From NCBI GenBank assembly GCA_011526045.1, contig WYBE01000031.1, forward strand, positions 58,567-122,566: a DNA stretch of 64,000 nucleotides. Direction: 5' to 3'. This DNA comes from Nevskiales bacterium (GTDB lineage Bacteria > Pseudomonadota > Gammaproteobacteria > Steroidobacterales > GCA-2729495). The notes beneath the pieces are model-generated. The model made no database searches. It was given only the letters and a program-made list of their open reading frames with translations, and was not told where the DNA came from. Both the position numbers and the translations under genes were made by a program. Within the stretch, counting starts at the first letter, position 1; each line of letters starts with the position of its first letter. Positions 1 through 9,976 of the stretch are shown piece by piece.

Positions 1-1
1 C

Positions 2-289
<288 letters not shown>

Positions 290-317
290 AGCGACAGCTC
301 AAGGCCTTGCACACTTT

Positions 318-449
318 TTATTGGGTTGGCACAAAAGCGTTCGTGAGAATCGCAGAGAGGATCGTAATAGGAATGTTAACCAAGCCTGTCAAAAATCCTC
401 CAAACACCTGCTGAATCAAACCAAATAGAATGTCCAATGCGAAATTCAT
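318..449 (-). CDS. small hydrophobic protein, 43 aa
   Basis: This short leftward frame begins at an ATG at 449, preceded by AGGAG at a 6-base spacing, and ends with TAA at 318. An upstream ATG at 455 would leave no spacing after the ribosome binding site. The product is almost entirely hydrophobic (MNFALDILFGLIQQVFGGFL, then a second apolar stretch) and probably lies in or on the membrane. It starts 13 bp after the stop of the outer-membrane protein gene 463-1317 and may be in the same transcript. No family recognised. The good ribosome binding site and spacing support it being real, but no homology was seen. Confidence 0.45.
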   Translation of the reverse strand: MNFALDILFGLIQQVFGGFLTGLVNIPITILSAILTNAFVPTQ

Positions 450-462
450 GTCCATCTCCTAA

Positions 463-1317
463 TTACCAACGGATTGCAAAACCGACCCCAGTGAAAACGT
501 CGTCGGCTTCCTCATTGAGTCCAGCGCCGATGCGGAAATCTAGTTGCAAATTGCTGTTGATCTGGAGCGCAACTCCACCGTCGACATAATGCGCGCAGTC
601 ACTGCCTGGATGGTTTGGATAGAAACCGAAATACTCAACATAGGTTGTAAGACGGTCCGTGAGGCGTGCCCCAAGAGATATCGATGCACTCGTCTGCACA
701 AACCTGGACTCTTCGGTAGGAAGGCCAAGGTTTATGTTTCCGGCCACGCCAAGGCGCTCCGTGAGTTCATAGGACCAGAGACCCTTGACCTGAGGATCAA
801 CATCACGAGACGATTTTGAGTCAGTGCCGGTTGGTAGGCTCAGCTCTCCGATCACAGATAACTCCGGACGAAGCCCGTTTTGTTTCTGCAACAAAAGCTT
901 CACTCCTGTTGTCAGGTCGGCGCCACCGTCGTCGTGGACTTCGCGATGCACGCGCCGCCCAGCGTCATTACGCTCTACGAATAGATCCTCAGTGAGCGAC
1001 ATGCCAGTCCAACCTGTACGAAGCTCCAGGCTGTCGGACAAGCCCACTCTAAGAAGAAATTCCGGCACGGTCTGTTCGCTGACCCGATGACCACGTTCAT
1101 CGTCGTAGGTAAAGGTGTACCCGCCCTCTAACTGAACATGGCCCCAAGGGACTGTTGCAGTCGCTTCTGTGAAATCGGGTCGATCTGTAACAATCGGTTC
1201 AGTCGAAGGTGCTATTCTCGACTGACTCAAACCAAGGGGCGTGCCTACAACGGCAGGCGCAAATGGGCAGAGTATCGCATAGGCCAGGTACACGAATTGC
1301 AATCGCAACCAGATCAC
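463..1317 (-). CDS. outer-membrane beta-barrel protein, 'MetA-pathway of phenol degradation'-type transporter family
   Basis: A 284-aa protein with an N-terminal signal sequence (about residues 1-30), then the entry motif TDRPDFTEATATVP and alternating hydrophobic/polar strands with aromatic ends, finishing in GVGFAIRW as outer-membrane barrels do. The family is annotated as putative MetA-pathway/outer-membrane transporter; substrates are generally unknown. It lies beside RND pump fragments and a Met/His-rich lipoprotein, so a role in metal export or tolerance is plausible but inferred. A second member of the same broad family is at 58103-59038 in the chromate cluster. Confidence 0.7.
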   Translation of the reverse strand: MIWLRLQFVYLAYAILCPFAPAVVGTPLGLSQSRIAPSTEPIVTDRPDFTEATATVPWGHVQLEGGYTFTYDDERGHRVSEQTVPEFLLRVGLSDSLELRTGWTGMSLTEDLFVERNDAGRRVHREVHDDGGADLTTGVKLLLQKQNGLRPELSVIGELSLPTGTDSKSSRDVDPQVKGLWSYELTERLGVAGNINLGLPTEESRFVQTSASISLGARLTDRLTTYVEYFGFYPNHPGSDCAHYVDGGVALQINSNLQLDFRIGAGLNEEADDVFTGVGFAIRW

Positions 1318-1747
1318 TTCGTCTCCTTGTGTAGCTACTACTATCTAAGTTAGCACAGGCTACATCAGCGCGGTGCATTTTGCAATCGCCGCCGATGTAC
1401 CAGGAGAACATGAACCTGTGGACCTTTGACCAGATTACTAATTTGGAACCCGCGAAGACGTGAGTTGGGGGGAATGCCACGATGGTCTGGTCCATTCCTT
1501 TTTTTGAAGCGATTCATTCTGCGGTCGGAACGTTACTGCGGGCGAAAGTCCAGAAAACAGCGTTCTTGACCGCGCCAGAGGGGGTGGAATGAACTCTTGC
1601 CATGCGCCGAAGAGGGCAATTCCTTGCGCTCCCGCTTCGCGACGAGTTTTACGACGCCGCTGGCACGCTGTTTGCTAAGATCGCCATTAGTGGTTGCGGT
1701 CGGTCCGCACTCGCATGCTTGGTCGAGATACAGCAACGGAGTTCAAT
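1318..1747. other. intergenic region, no gene seen
   Basis: This is the upstream region shared by the leftward outer-membrane protein gene and the rightward lipoprotein gene at 1748. Open frames here are short, lack ribosome binding sites and have no recognisable product. Promoters for both flanking genes are expected here, but none is clear enough to call. Confidence 0.4.
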
Positions 1748-3212
<1,465 letters not shown>

Positions 3213-3654
3213 GACTTTGAGACTGCCTCGGCCAAACCCTTGATAATGAGATGTTTCTTCGGCCGTTTGTAGTCTCAGGCGCGCGATACCGTGCGACTCC
3301 CGAGCAGCGCCCATGCCGCACCTGCGTTCGCAAGTCTCATAGGCGGACTTATGTTGCGCGCCGACGGGCTGAATGGACTCATCGCCGAATTCGGGTTTTC
3401 GGCGAGTTTCACCCAGGGGCCGATTTCAGCAAACGTTGAAAGAGACGGTCGGGGTGAAAGCCGGACACGTCCACGAACTCGCCCACGACGACCACAAGGT
3501 CAATCTGGCCTGAGGCGTTCGTGACTCGACGAGGTCCGTCTGATAATCTTTATCAAAGGCCGTTGTTTCTTGCAGGAAAAACCGCCAATATGGCCGACCG
3601 GACATAATTTCAAAGTAGATACTTGAAAATGTCCGATCGCAATCTTATGATCTC
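3213..3654. other. region without a supported gene
   Basis: The frames here overlap one another, lack ribosome binding sites and encode no recognisable product. The stretch seems to be degenerate sequence following the AhpD remnant. The last 60 bases, upstream of 3655, are AT-richer and may hold the promoter of the DUF4160 gene. Confidence 0.35.
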
Positions 3655-3912
3655 ATGGCACAAGTAAGAGCGTTCACGGTGCCGGGGGTGCGGATGATCT
3701 TCTACTCCGGAGATCATGACCCTCCGCACTTTCACGCGAGCCGACCGGGTGATTGGAGCGCGAAAGTACATTTTCTTGAGGACCGAGCCAGAATGTTCCG
3801 AGACATCAGGCCCAAGAATGCAACCATCAATCCGCCAGACCGGCGAGCAATTATTGAGGGAGTCGAGGAGCATCGCGAAGAATTGTTGAAGGAATGGGAA
3901 GCGTGCCATTAA
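3655..3912 (+). CDS. DUF4160 domain protein
   Basis: An 85-aa protein that matches DUF4160 throughout: an N-terminal strand pair (GVRMIFYSGDHDPPHFHASR), then ALKV-type strands and a C-terminal helix. The DHxPPHFH motif is the family hallmark. The family has no established biochemical role. It is commonly encoded next to DUF2442 proteins, as here with the gene at 3929, and such pairs often occur near mobile DNA and have been suggested to be toxin-antitoxin-like. That role is not shown for this pair. Confidence 0.8.
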   Translation: MAQVRAFTVPGVRMIFYSGDHDPPHFHASRPGDWSAKVHFLEDRARMFRDIRPKNATINPPDRRAIIEGVEEHREELLKEWEACH

Positions 3913-3928
3913 GGACCCGGTGGTCTAT

Positions 3929-4813
3929 ATGTCAACCACATGCGAAAAAGAAAAGATCGACATACTCGTCAATGACACGGTATGGCCGGTATCAGCGAAG
4001 CCTTCTTCTTGGCGAAGGGTGATCGGGAAACGCAGGACCGTCCATGTCCACAAGGGTTGGACGCCCCGGAGCCTTCCGCGATCAAGTTCGGTGTTTCTGG
4101 TGAGTAACACGACGGGTATTTCTTCGGTCATGGATGCATCGACTTTGCATGAGATTCCCGCAACGCGGAAACGCTTTCTGCTATGGGTGGACGACGAGCC
4201 AGACGGTCTCGCTGAAGTATTGCCTCGCCTGAATGTCAGGAGCGACGACCGCCTTCATTTGGTAAGCATCCAACGGGAACCGGACTTCCGCAAATTGCTG
4301 GTTCGCCTCGTGCTCGTTCTGAACAAGGGCGTTGGATCAGAATCGATTTTCGATGCCTTTTGGAAGGACGAAACATTTGTCGTCGTTTCACCGCTGTTTC
4401 AGCGACTTCACGTGCCTATGGACAAGATTCCGAAGGTCTGTAATGCGTCGGAGGCTGATCGCGAGTGTTTCGAGATTGACCAGCACGGGGACTTCGTTTT
4501 CTGGCCGAACCTCGACGTACACATGGGTTGGCCACAGTTCGTTCAAGCTGTCGATCCGCTCGCCAAGCTGCGTGCCGAGCAGAGGAGCGAAGCATTCAAC
4601 AAGGCCTACGGCGCCGCGATCCGACAGCTCCGCGAAGAGGTTGGTTTGCGACAATCTGACATCGGAGACGTGGATGAGCGTACCGTGCGCCGGATCGAGA
4701 ACGGCGAGACCAGGGTCACCGGAAACGCTATTGAGGCGCTGGCCAAGGCTCACGGTATGGCACCAAACAAATACATGCAGCGGCTTGCCGAGTTGCTGGG
4801 AGAAGCGAGCTAG
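3929..4813 (+). CDS. DUF2442 plus helix-turn-helix protein
   Basis: The DUF2442 signature is clear near the middle (WKDETFVVVSPLFQRLHVPM; later CFEIDQHGDFVFWPNLDVHM). A C-terminal XRE-like helix-turn-helix follows (YGAAIRQLREEVGLRQSDIG, then RTVRRIENGETRVTGNAIEA). The first 75 or so residues match nothing known, and the true start could be an internal Met such as the one before DASTLHEI; ATG 3929 is a compromise. It begins 16 bp after the DUF4160 gene and is probably co-transcribed. DNA binding and autoregulation are inferred from the HTH. Confidence 0.65.
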   Translation: MSTTCEKEKIDILVNDTVWPVSAKPSSWRRVIGKRRTVHVHKGWTPRSLPRSSSVFLVSNTTGISSVMDASTLHEIPATRKRFLLWVDDEPDGLAEVLPRLNVRSDDRLHLVSIQREPDFRKLLVRLVLVLNKGVGSESIFDAFWKDETFVVVSPLFQRLHVPMDKIPKVCNASEADRECFEIDQHGDFVFWPNLDVHMGWPQFVQAVDPLAKLRAEQRSEAFNKAYGAAIRQLREEVGLRQSDIGDVDERTVRRIENGETRVTGNAIEALAKAHGMAPNKYMQRLAELLGEAS

Positions 4814-4909
4814 ACGCGGCTAAAAACCGGTTGTGAAATCCCGAGCAGCGAACCAGACCCCGAACTTGTCTCTGGTCCACCGATTTTCAGGTTTGAAGAC
4901 CGTCGCGTT

Positions 4910-4956
4910 TCCTCTAGTTGACGGGTCGTAGCGAAATCCGCCGACCCACGGGTTAA
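4910..4956 (+). repeat. 47-bp exact direct repeat, left copy (candidate attachment site)
   Basis: Identical base for base to 63874-63920. Upstream, GCGT is also shared with one mismatch; downstream, identity stops at once but a similarly built hairpin follows in both copies. The repeat contains a GGGTCG...CGACCC hairpin and one ACCCACGGGTTA motif. It lies about 1.15 kb before the serine recombinase gene. It may be attL/attR of an integrated element, or a conserved left end of recombinase modules that happens to recur at 63.9 kb. Confidence 0.7.
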
Positions 4957-4965
4957 CGATGAACA

Positions 4966-4990
4966 CCGAGGCCGAGACGCCTCGGCGTTT
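4966..4990 (+). terminator. terminator-like hairpin after the left repeat
   Basis: CCGAGGC (4966-4972) pairs with GCCTCGG (4979-4985) around a six-base loop and is followed by CGTTTCGCGTTTTA, a weak U-tract. An equivalent hairpin with a different stem sequence follows the right repeat, so the structure is conserved while its bases change. Confidence 0.4.
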
Positions 4991-5141
4991 CGCGTTTTAG
5001 CGCAAGGATTGGCAAGGGCTTAGCGATGCGGCCCTTCGCGGGCGGCGCCCCCGAGACGCCGCCGCGAACTACCCTGACGCCTCCCCGGCCGCGCCGGCGC
5101 TTGCGTTCCGCCGAAAGTCTCAAAGTCTCGCGCACAGACCG

Positions 5142-5155
5142 ACCCGCGGGTTATG
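5142..5155 (+). promoter_or_regulatory. ACCCGCGGGTTA motif, copy 2
   Basis: ACCCGCGGGT is a perfect 10-bp palindrome followed by TATGAG. Related copies are at 4944-4955 (ACCCACGGGTTA), 5221-5234 (ACCCGCCGGTTATG), 5531-5544 (ACCCGCGGGTTATG) and 63908-63919. Four copies within 600 bp just before the recombinase operon suggest operators or recombinase accessory sites. Function inferred. Confidence 0.4.
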
Positions 5156-5220
5156 AGGGCCTTTCGCGTTCCCCCGACCGAGCGACATCTTCCTCGAACA
5201 TTTCGTGATCGCCATGTCCG

Positions 5221-5234
5221 ACCCGCCGGTTATG
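5221..5234 (+). promoter_or_regulatory. ACCCGCCGGTTATG motif, copy 3
   Basis: This differs from the 5142 copy by one base in the palindrome and keeps the GGTTATGAG tail. The sequence before it (GTCCG) also resembles that before copy 2 (GACCG). Confidence 0.35.
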
Positions 5235-5260
5235 AGATTCCGGGCACCTCGCGCGCCGAC

Positions 5261-5273
5261 GGCATAGGTAACC
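5261..5273 (+). promoter_or_regulatory. GGCATAGGTAACC element, copy 1
   Basis: This exact 13-mer is shared with 16224-16236 and 32182-32194. Downstream, GGGCATGTTGCCGGCGCG resembles the sequence after copy 3. The preceding CGCGCCG can pair with the following CGGCGCG, so an RNA stem enclosing the motif is possible. It lies 296 bp before the DUF2924-recombinase operon. It could be a promoter, an operator or an RNA element. Confidence 0.45.
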
Positions 5274-5530
5274 CATAGACGGCGGCAACGCGCGGGCATG
5301 TTGCCGGCGCGGCCGTTTTCCTGGGGCCCGTCATGCCGAAGCATCGTGAGGACGGACATCTTTCGCCCGCCGATCGGCGGCGCGAAGTCGCATCGATCCT
5401 GGCCCAGGGTGTCGTCCGGTGGCGCCGGAGGATGAAAACAGCGGGTACTTTCGATGCTCAAAAATCTTCGCCGGGCCGCGAAATTGGCCTTGAGCTTTGC
5501 CGCGAAACGAGGCTCAGTGTGGTCAACGGT

Positions 5531-5544
5531 ACCCGCGGGTTATG
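5531..5544 (+). promoter_or_regulatory. ACCCGCGGGTTATG motif, copy 4, just upstream of the DUF2924 gene
   Basis: This is the same perfect palindrome as at 5142, 25 bp before the ATG of the DUF2924 gene, between its likely promoter and its ribosome binding site. The position suits an operator that controls the mobility operon. Confidence 0.35.
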
Positions 5545-5568
5545 GCCGCGGGACGACGGAGACGACGC

Positions 5569-6063
5569 ATGAGCCTGAACATGAAGAAAGAGCTCGCGGC
5601 CCTGGAGCAGATGTCCGTCGGCCGGCTCCAGGAGCGGTACGTCGAGGTCTTCGGCGAGCCGGTGCGCAGCCGTCATCGCCAATACCTCATCCGCCGGATC
5701 GCGTGGCGGCTTCAGGCGAACGTCGAAGGCGGCCTATCCGAACGAGCCCTTCGGCGCGCCGAGGAACTAGCCAACATCGCTGATGTTCGCGTGACGCCGC
5801 CACGGGCGGCAACCGCCGATCGTGACGAACCATCCGTCGCGCCGAAGGCGGTTCGATTCCGCGTGGCCACGGACTCGCGCCTACCGCACGTCGGTTCGCA
5901 GATCACCCGCAAGCACAAGGGCCGGACGGTTACCGTGACGGTGCTGGCCGACGGCTTCGAGTACGAGGGAGAGCGGTATCGGTCGCTCTCGGCCATCGCC
6001 AAGGTGATCACCGGCTCGCACATCAACGGGTTCAGATTCTTCCGCCTGGAGGGCAAGGCGTGA
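5569..6063 (+). CDS. DUF2924 family protein (recombinase-associated)
   Basis: A 164-aa basic protein whose N-terminal helix block (LEQMSVGRLQERYVEVFGEP, then RHRQYLIRRIAWRLQ) and C-terminal small domain (GFEYEGERYRSLSAIAKVIT followed by NGFRFF) match DUF2924. The family is regularly encoded immediately before large serine recombinases in phages and mobile elements. Its role is unknown; the C-terminal part resembles small DNA-binding folds. ATG 5569 was chosen over an upstream ATG at 5497 because GGAG lies about 9 bases before it and similarity begins here. Its stop overlaps the GTG start of the recombinase, so translation is coupled. Confidence 0.85.
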   Translation: MSLNMKKELAALEQMSVGRLQERYVEVFGEPVRSRHRQYLIRRIAWRLQANVEGGLSERALRRAEELANIADVRVTPPRAATADRDEPSVAPKAVRFRVATDSRLPHVGSQITRKHKGRTVTVTVLADGFEYEGERYRSLSAIAKVITGSHINGFRFFRLEGKA

Positions 6064-7682
6064 CGCCCACGTTGGCAACGCGTGAACCCGCCAGCCGGCG
6101 CAAGCGAGCGGCCGCCACGGCCTCCACGCTTGCGACCGTCCGCTGCGCCATCTACACCCGCAAAAGCAGCGACGAAGGCCTCCAACAGGACTTCAACTCG
6201 CTCGACGCGCAGCGCGAGGCGGCGGAAGCCTACATCGCCAGCCAGAAAGCCGAGGGCTGGGTCTGCCTGCCGGAGCGCTACGACGACGGCGGCTTTACGG
6301 GCGGCAACATGGACCGGCCCGCGCTGAAACGGCTCCTGGGCGACATCGAGGCCGGCCGGATCGACTGCGTTGTTGTCTACAAGGTAGATCGGCTCAGCCG
6401 CTCGCTGATGGACTTCGCCAAGATCGTCGAGGTCTTCGAACGCCAGAATGTCTCGTTCGTCTCGGTAACGCAGCACTTCAACACGACGAACTCGATGGGT
6501 CGGCTGACGTTGAACATCTTGCTGTCCTTCGCTCAGTTCGAGCGGGAGATCATCGGGGAGCGCATCCGCGACAAGATCGCGGCCTCGCGGCAGAAGGGGA
6601 AATGGACCGGCGGCACGCCGATTCTCGGATACGACGTGGACCGGTCCAACGGCAGCCCCAGGCTGGTCGTCAACGCGGCCGAAGCGTCTCGCGTCCGGCA
6701 GGTTTTCGACCTCTACCTCGAACTGGGCTCGCTCGTGCCGGTTGCCGCCGAGCTGGATCGACGCGGCTGGCGAAACAAGGCGTGGACGACGCGGGATGGG
6801 CGCAAGCGCGGCGGCCTGCCCTTCGACAAGTGCCGGGTCCACAAGCTGCTCACGAACGTCCTGTATGCGGGGAAGGTCACGCACAAAAATGAAATGTACG
6901 CCGGTGAGCACGAGGCAATCGTTTCCGAGGACGTATTCCAGCGCGTACAACAGCAACTGCTTCGCAACGGGCGAAATGGGAGCGCAGAGGGCCGAAACCG
7001 CCACGGGGCCCTGCTTCGGGGTCTGCTCTACTGCAAATCGTGCGACCGCGCCATGTCGCACACGTTCACGACACGCGGCAACCGGCGCTACCGCTACTAC
7101 ACGTGCACGAATGCCGTGAAGCGGGGACGGGCCGCATGTCCTGGCCGATCGCTCCCAGCCGCCGAGATCGAGCGGGCCGTGGTCGACGAGATCCGTTGCC
7201 TCGGCAGGGACCCGGCAGTACTGCGCGAGACCCTTGCCCAGGCCCGGGGCCGGGCGGACTCGGCAATCGAACGCCTCACTGGTGAGCGCCGCGAGATTGA
7301 GCGGGCTCTGGCCCGGCTGCACGCGGACATCCGGCGAGTGGCCGCGGGGGACGGCGGAGCCGCCACGGCGCCGCGCATCGCCGAATTGAACGACCGCGTG
7401 CGCGAGGCCGAGCAGTGCGTGGCGGAGATTGACGCGAAGCTGTCGGAGTTGCGAGGAGACCTGGTCGACGAAGCCGACGTCGCCGCGGCGTTCGCCGATT
7501 TCGACAACGTGTGGACGGCGCTCAGCCCACGCGAGCAGGCGCGCCTCGTGCGTCTCCTTGTGGGCCGCGTCGAGTACGACGCCTCCGACAGCAGCATCGA
7601 GGTCACGTTCCATCCCACTGGAATCAAGGCGCTGGCCAGCGGCGACCTCGCTGACAACGGCTACGTGGAGGATGCGGCGTGA
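6060..7682 (+). CDS. large serine recombinase (phage integrase type)
   Basis: A 540-aa recombinase expected to integrate or excise the element through a 5'-phosphoserine intermediate. The resolvase domain starts near residue 28 (CAIYTRKSSDEGLQQDF) with catalytic Ser36; other conserved blocks are VVYKVDRLSRSLMDF and LTLNILLSFAQFEREIIGER. A recombinase domain (VRQVFDLYLELGS) follows. A zinc ribbon (YCKSCDRAM, later YYTCTN and CPG) and a coiled coil (RLTGERREIERALARLHADI) complete the family layout. All expected domains are present and the gene is full length. It starts at a GTG overlapping the DUF2924 stop and ends overlapping the next gene, forming a three-gene operon. Confidence 0.93.
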   Translation: MTPTLATREPASRRKRAAATASTLATVRCAIYTRKSSDEGLQQDFNSLDAQREAAEAYIASQKAEGWVCLPERYDDGGFTGGNMDRPALKRLLGDIEAGRIDCVVVYKVDRLSRSLMDFAKIVEVFERQNVSFVSVTQHFNTTNSMGRLTLNILLSFAQFEREIIGERIRDKIAASRQKGKWTGGTPILGYDVDRSNGSPRLVVNAAEASRVRQVFDLYLELGSLVPVAAELDRRGWRNKAWTTRDGRKRGGLPFDKCRVHKLLTNVLYAGKVTHKNEMYAGEHEAIVSEDVFQRVQQQLLRNGRNGSAEGRNRHGALLRGLLYCKSCDRAMSHTFTTRGNRRYRYYTCTNAVKRGRAACPGRSLPAAEIERAVVDEIRCLGRDPAVLRETLAQARGRADSAIERLTGERREIERALARLHADIRRVAAGDGGAATAPRIAELNDRVREAEQCVAEIDAKLSELRGDLVDEADVAAAFADFDNVWTALSPREQARLVRLLVGRVEYDASDSSIEVTFHPTGIKALASGDLADNGYVEDAA

Positions 7683-8143
7683 TCACGGTTCGGCGCAACG
7701 TGCATCTGGTCCGGCGGGATCACGGGCGCCAGGTCGTTGCGGAGGCGGAGCCACGCGTCGCGGCGGTTCTACCGGGCCGCGTCCCGCGTGTTTCGCGGCT
7801 GATGGCGCTGGCGATCCACTTCGACCGGCTGCTCCGCGAGGGAAAGGTCCGGGACCAGTCCGAGCTGGCGCGGCTCACCCACGTCACTCAACCCCGCATG
7901 ACGCAGATAATGAACCTGCTGCACTTGGCCCCCGACATCCAAGAGGAACTTCTGCACCTGCCGCCCGTGGTCGAAGGGCGCGACCCAACCCGCGAGCGGA
8001 TGCTGCGGAAGTTGACCAAGACGGTGAATTGGCGGGAGCAGCGGCGGCTTTGGGCTGAATGCCGCCAAACATGCGTGGGAAACCAGGCGACCAATAGAGG
8101 TCGCCATTGCTCCGTTGCTGGCTTGCCTCCCTCCCAAAGTTGA
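7679..8143 (+). CDS. small helix-turn-helix protein of the recombinase operon
   Basis: A 154-aa basic protein that begins at a GTG overlapping the recombinase stop. Its centre holds a ParB/KorB-like helix-turn-helix (QSELARLTHVTQPRMTQIMN) with LLREGKVRDQ just before it; the last 20 residues look unstructured. Proteins of this kind often follow serine recombinases in planctomycete-type mobile elements. A role as a recombination directionality factor or operon repressor is plausible, but only the DNA-binding motif is visible. The GGTTA palindromes upstream of the operon would be natural candidate targets. Confidence 0.6.
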   Translation: MITVRRNVHLVRRDHGRQVVAEAEPRVAAVLPGRVPRVSRLMALAIHFDRLLREGKVRDQSELARLTHVTQPRMTQIMNLLHLAPDIQEELLHLPPVVEGRDPTRERMLRKLTKTVNWREQRRLWAECRQTCVGNQATNRGRHCSVAGLPPSQS

Positions 8144-8194
8144 GGTAAGAGTGCCCCTCGAAGAAACGAGATTGACAAGGCAGGAAACCCTGAG

Positions 8195-9976
8195 GTGGCT
8201 CTGACCCGCGAAAAGAAGAACGGCATCCACTACACGCCAACCGAGCTGGCGGCGTTCCTTGCTGAGCAGATCGCCCAGCGGCTACCGACATCTCGGCGGA
8301 ATCTGACCGTGTTGGACCCGGCCTGCGGGGATGGCGAGCTTCTCGAAGCGTTCGCCCGGGCCGTGCCGGATGGGGTTCGCGAGCGCCTGACGCTGGTCGG
8401 ATACGATACCGATCACGACGCCGTGGTCGGGGCGTCCCGCAGCCTTTCGGGCCTTGGGGTCAAGGCGGTCGATGTGTCGGCCACAGACTTCCTGTCGCTG
8501 GCGGCGGTCGATCCTTCGATGAACGCCGGCTTGTTTGCCCAGCAGGCGGAGCGGACCATCGAGGCCGACGTCGTCATCTCCAATCCGCCTTACGTGCGAA
8601 CGCAGGTGCTCGGCGCGGAACAGGCTCAGCAGCTGGCGCGGCGATTTGGTCTGGCCGGCCGGGTGGACCTGTACCACGCCTTTACGATGGCGATGCTCAG
8701 CGTCCTTGCCCCGGGTGGAATCATCGGGCTGCTCACCTCGAACCGGTTTCTGGTAACCAAGGCTGGCGCCACGATGCGCAGGCTGCTGCACGACCGGCTA
8801 GATCTTCTGGCCGTGTTCGACCTCGGGGACACGAAGCTGTTTGAGGCGGCGGTCCTGCCGGCGATCCTGATCGGCAGGCACGCGCCGGGCCGCAAGACTG
8901 ATTCGTGCGACTTTGCCCGGGTGTATCTGGCCGACAAGGATGCCGACGATGCGGGCGCGGCGGAGTGCTCATCCGTTCTGGACGCCTTGCGCGACGGGAT
9001 CGATGGCACGGTTCGGGCCGAGGCCGGCCTCTACAAGATCGAGAAAGGGACTCTGTCGATCACGGCAGATGGAACCGAGCCGTGGTTCATGACGTCCGGG
9101 AACGTGAGCGCGTGGATGAGCGCGGTCGCGAGCAGGACCGCCTGTCGCTTCATCGACGTTGCCGAAATCCGCGTGGGTATCAAGACGACGGCCGACAAGG
9201 TGTTCATCCGCGATGACTGGGATGTTCTGGACGAGGAAAGCCGGCCGGAAGAGAAGTTGCTCCGTCCTCTGCTGACCCACCATGTAGCGCAGCGATGGAG
9301 CCCGCCGCTCGGTGTCAAGGGCGTCCGCAAACGCGTCCTCTACCCCCACGAAATCCGCAATGGCCGACGGTCCGCAATCAAGCTGGAGGAGTACCCGCGG
9401 GCCGAGCGGTACTTGGAGAGCCACCGGGCGAGGCTGGAGGGGCGCACCTACGTCATCGAGGGCGGCCGGCACTGGTACGAGATCTGGGTGCCGCACGATC
9501 CGGCCGACTGGGCAAAGCCCAAGGTGGTCTGCCCGGACATCTCCGTCAAGCCGTGCTTCTTCCTGGACCGGCGGGGCCAGATCGTCAACGGCGACTGCTA
9601 CTGGATGACGTTGCGGCCGGGCCAGTCCGAGGACTGGCTGCTACTGATTCTTGCGGTGGCCAACTCGACGTTCATCGAGCGGTTTTACGACACGAAGTTC
9701 CACAACAAGCTCTATGCCGGCCGACGACGGTTCATCACGCAGTACGTGAGCGAGTTCCCGTTGCCCGATCTGGCTTCCGCGTCGGCGCAGCGGATCATCT
9801 GCCTTGTCCGTCAGTTGCTGGATGCGACGGAGGAATCGTCGCGCCTTGATCTGGAGGCTCGGTTGGACGAGGAGGTTTGGCAGGCTTTCGGCGTGGCGCC
9901 GGATGCTCCGTCGGCCCGATGGCGGCCACCGCCGGCCGCTCCTCACTCAAAGAAAGCCCTTGGAAGTGGGATCTGA
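8195..9976 (+). CDS. Eco57I/TaqI-like N6-adenine DNA methyltransferase
   Basis: A 593-aa protein with SAM-binding motif I (VLDPACGDGELLEAF, residues about 39-53), catalytic motif IV NPPY (residues 130-133, in DVVISNPPYVRT) and a TaqI-like C-terminal target-recognition region (RPLLTHHVAQRW, KLYAGRRRFITQYVSEFPLP). Such enzymes methylate adenine N6 in a specific site and protect the host from the partner nuclease. It starts at a GTG. Its 3' end overlaps that of the leftward gene 9943-10932 by 34 bp, the tail-to-tail layout of a type II restriction-modification pair. The recognition site cannot be told from the sequence. Confidence 0.85.
   Translation: MALTREKKNGIHYTPTELAAFLAEQIAQRLPTSRRNLTVLDPACGDGELLEAFARAVPDGVRERLTLVGYDTDHDAVVGASRSLSGLGVKAVDVSATDFLSLAAVDPSMNAGLFAQQAERTIEADVVISNPPYVRTQVLGAEQAQQLARRFGLAGRVDLYHAFTMAMLSVLAPGGIIGLLTSNRFLVTKAGATMRRLLHDRLDLLAVFDLGDTKLFEAAVLPAILIGRHAPGRKTDSCDFARVYLADKDADDAGAAECSSVLDALRDGIDGTVRAEAGLYKIEKGTLSITADGTEPWFMTSGNVSAWMSAVASRTACRFIDVAEIRVGIKTTADKVFIRDDWDVLDEESRPEEKLLRPLLTHHVAQRWSPPLGVKGVRKRVLYPHEIRNGRRSAIKLEEYPRAERYLESHRARLEGRTYVIEGGRHWYEIWVPHDPADWAKPKVVCPDISVKPCFFLDRRGQIVNGDCYWMTLRPGQSEDWLLLILAVANSTFIERFYDTKFHNKLYAGRRRFITQYVSEFPLPDLASASAQRIICLVRQLLDATEESSRLDLEARLDEEVWQAFGVAPDAPSARWRPPPAAPHSKKALGSGI

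Larger units (their letters stand above)
4814..5568. other. 755-bp non-coding left-end region of the element
   Basis: No convincing gene. The open frames on both strands are GC-driven and lack ribosome binding sites. The stretch carries the left 47-bp repeat (4910), a terminator-like hairpin (4966), four ACCC-R-C-(G/C)-GGTTA motifs (4944, 5142, 5221, 5531) and one GGCATAGGTAACC element (5261). It therefore looks like the regulatory or recombination region of the mobility module that starts at 5569. Confidence 0.6.

Noticed and set aside
4910..4956. The 47-bp repeat as the 3' end of a tRNA gene
   Set aside because: It forms a hairpin, but no T-loop (GGTTCGAATCC-type) or cloverleaf can be drawn with its flanks.
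5026..5572. Several 60-113 codon frames in the left-end region
   Set aside because: No ribosome binding sites or families; the region is dominated by repeats and hairpins.
5712..7613. A 633-codon leftward frame
   Set aside because: It is antisense to DUF2924 and the serine recombinase, both clear families; the frame is open only because of third-position GC bias.
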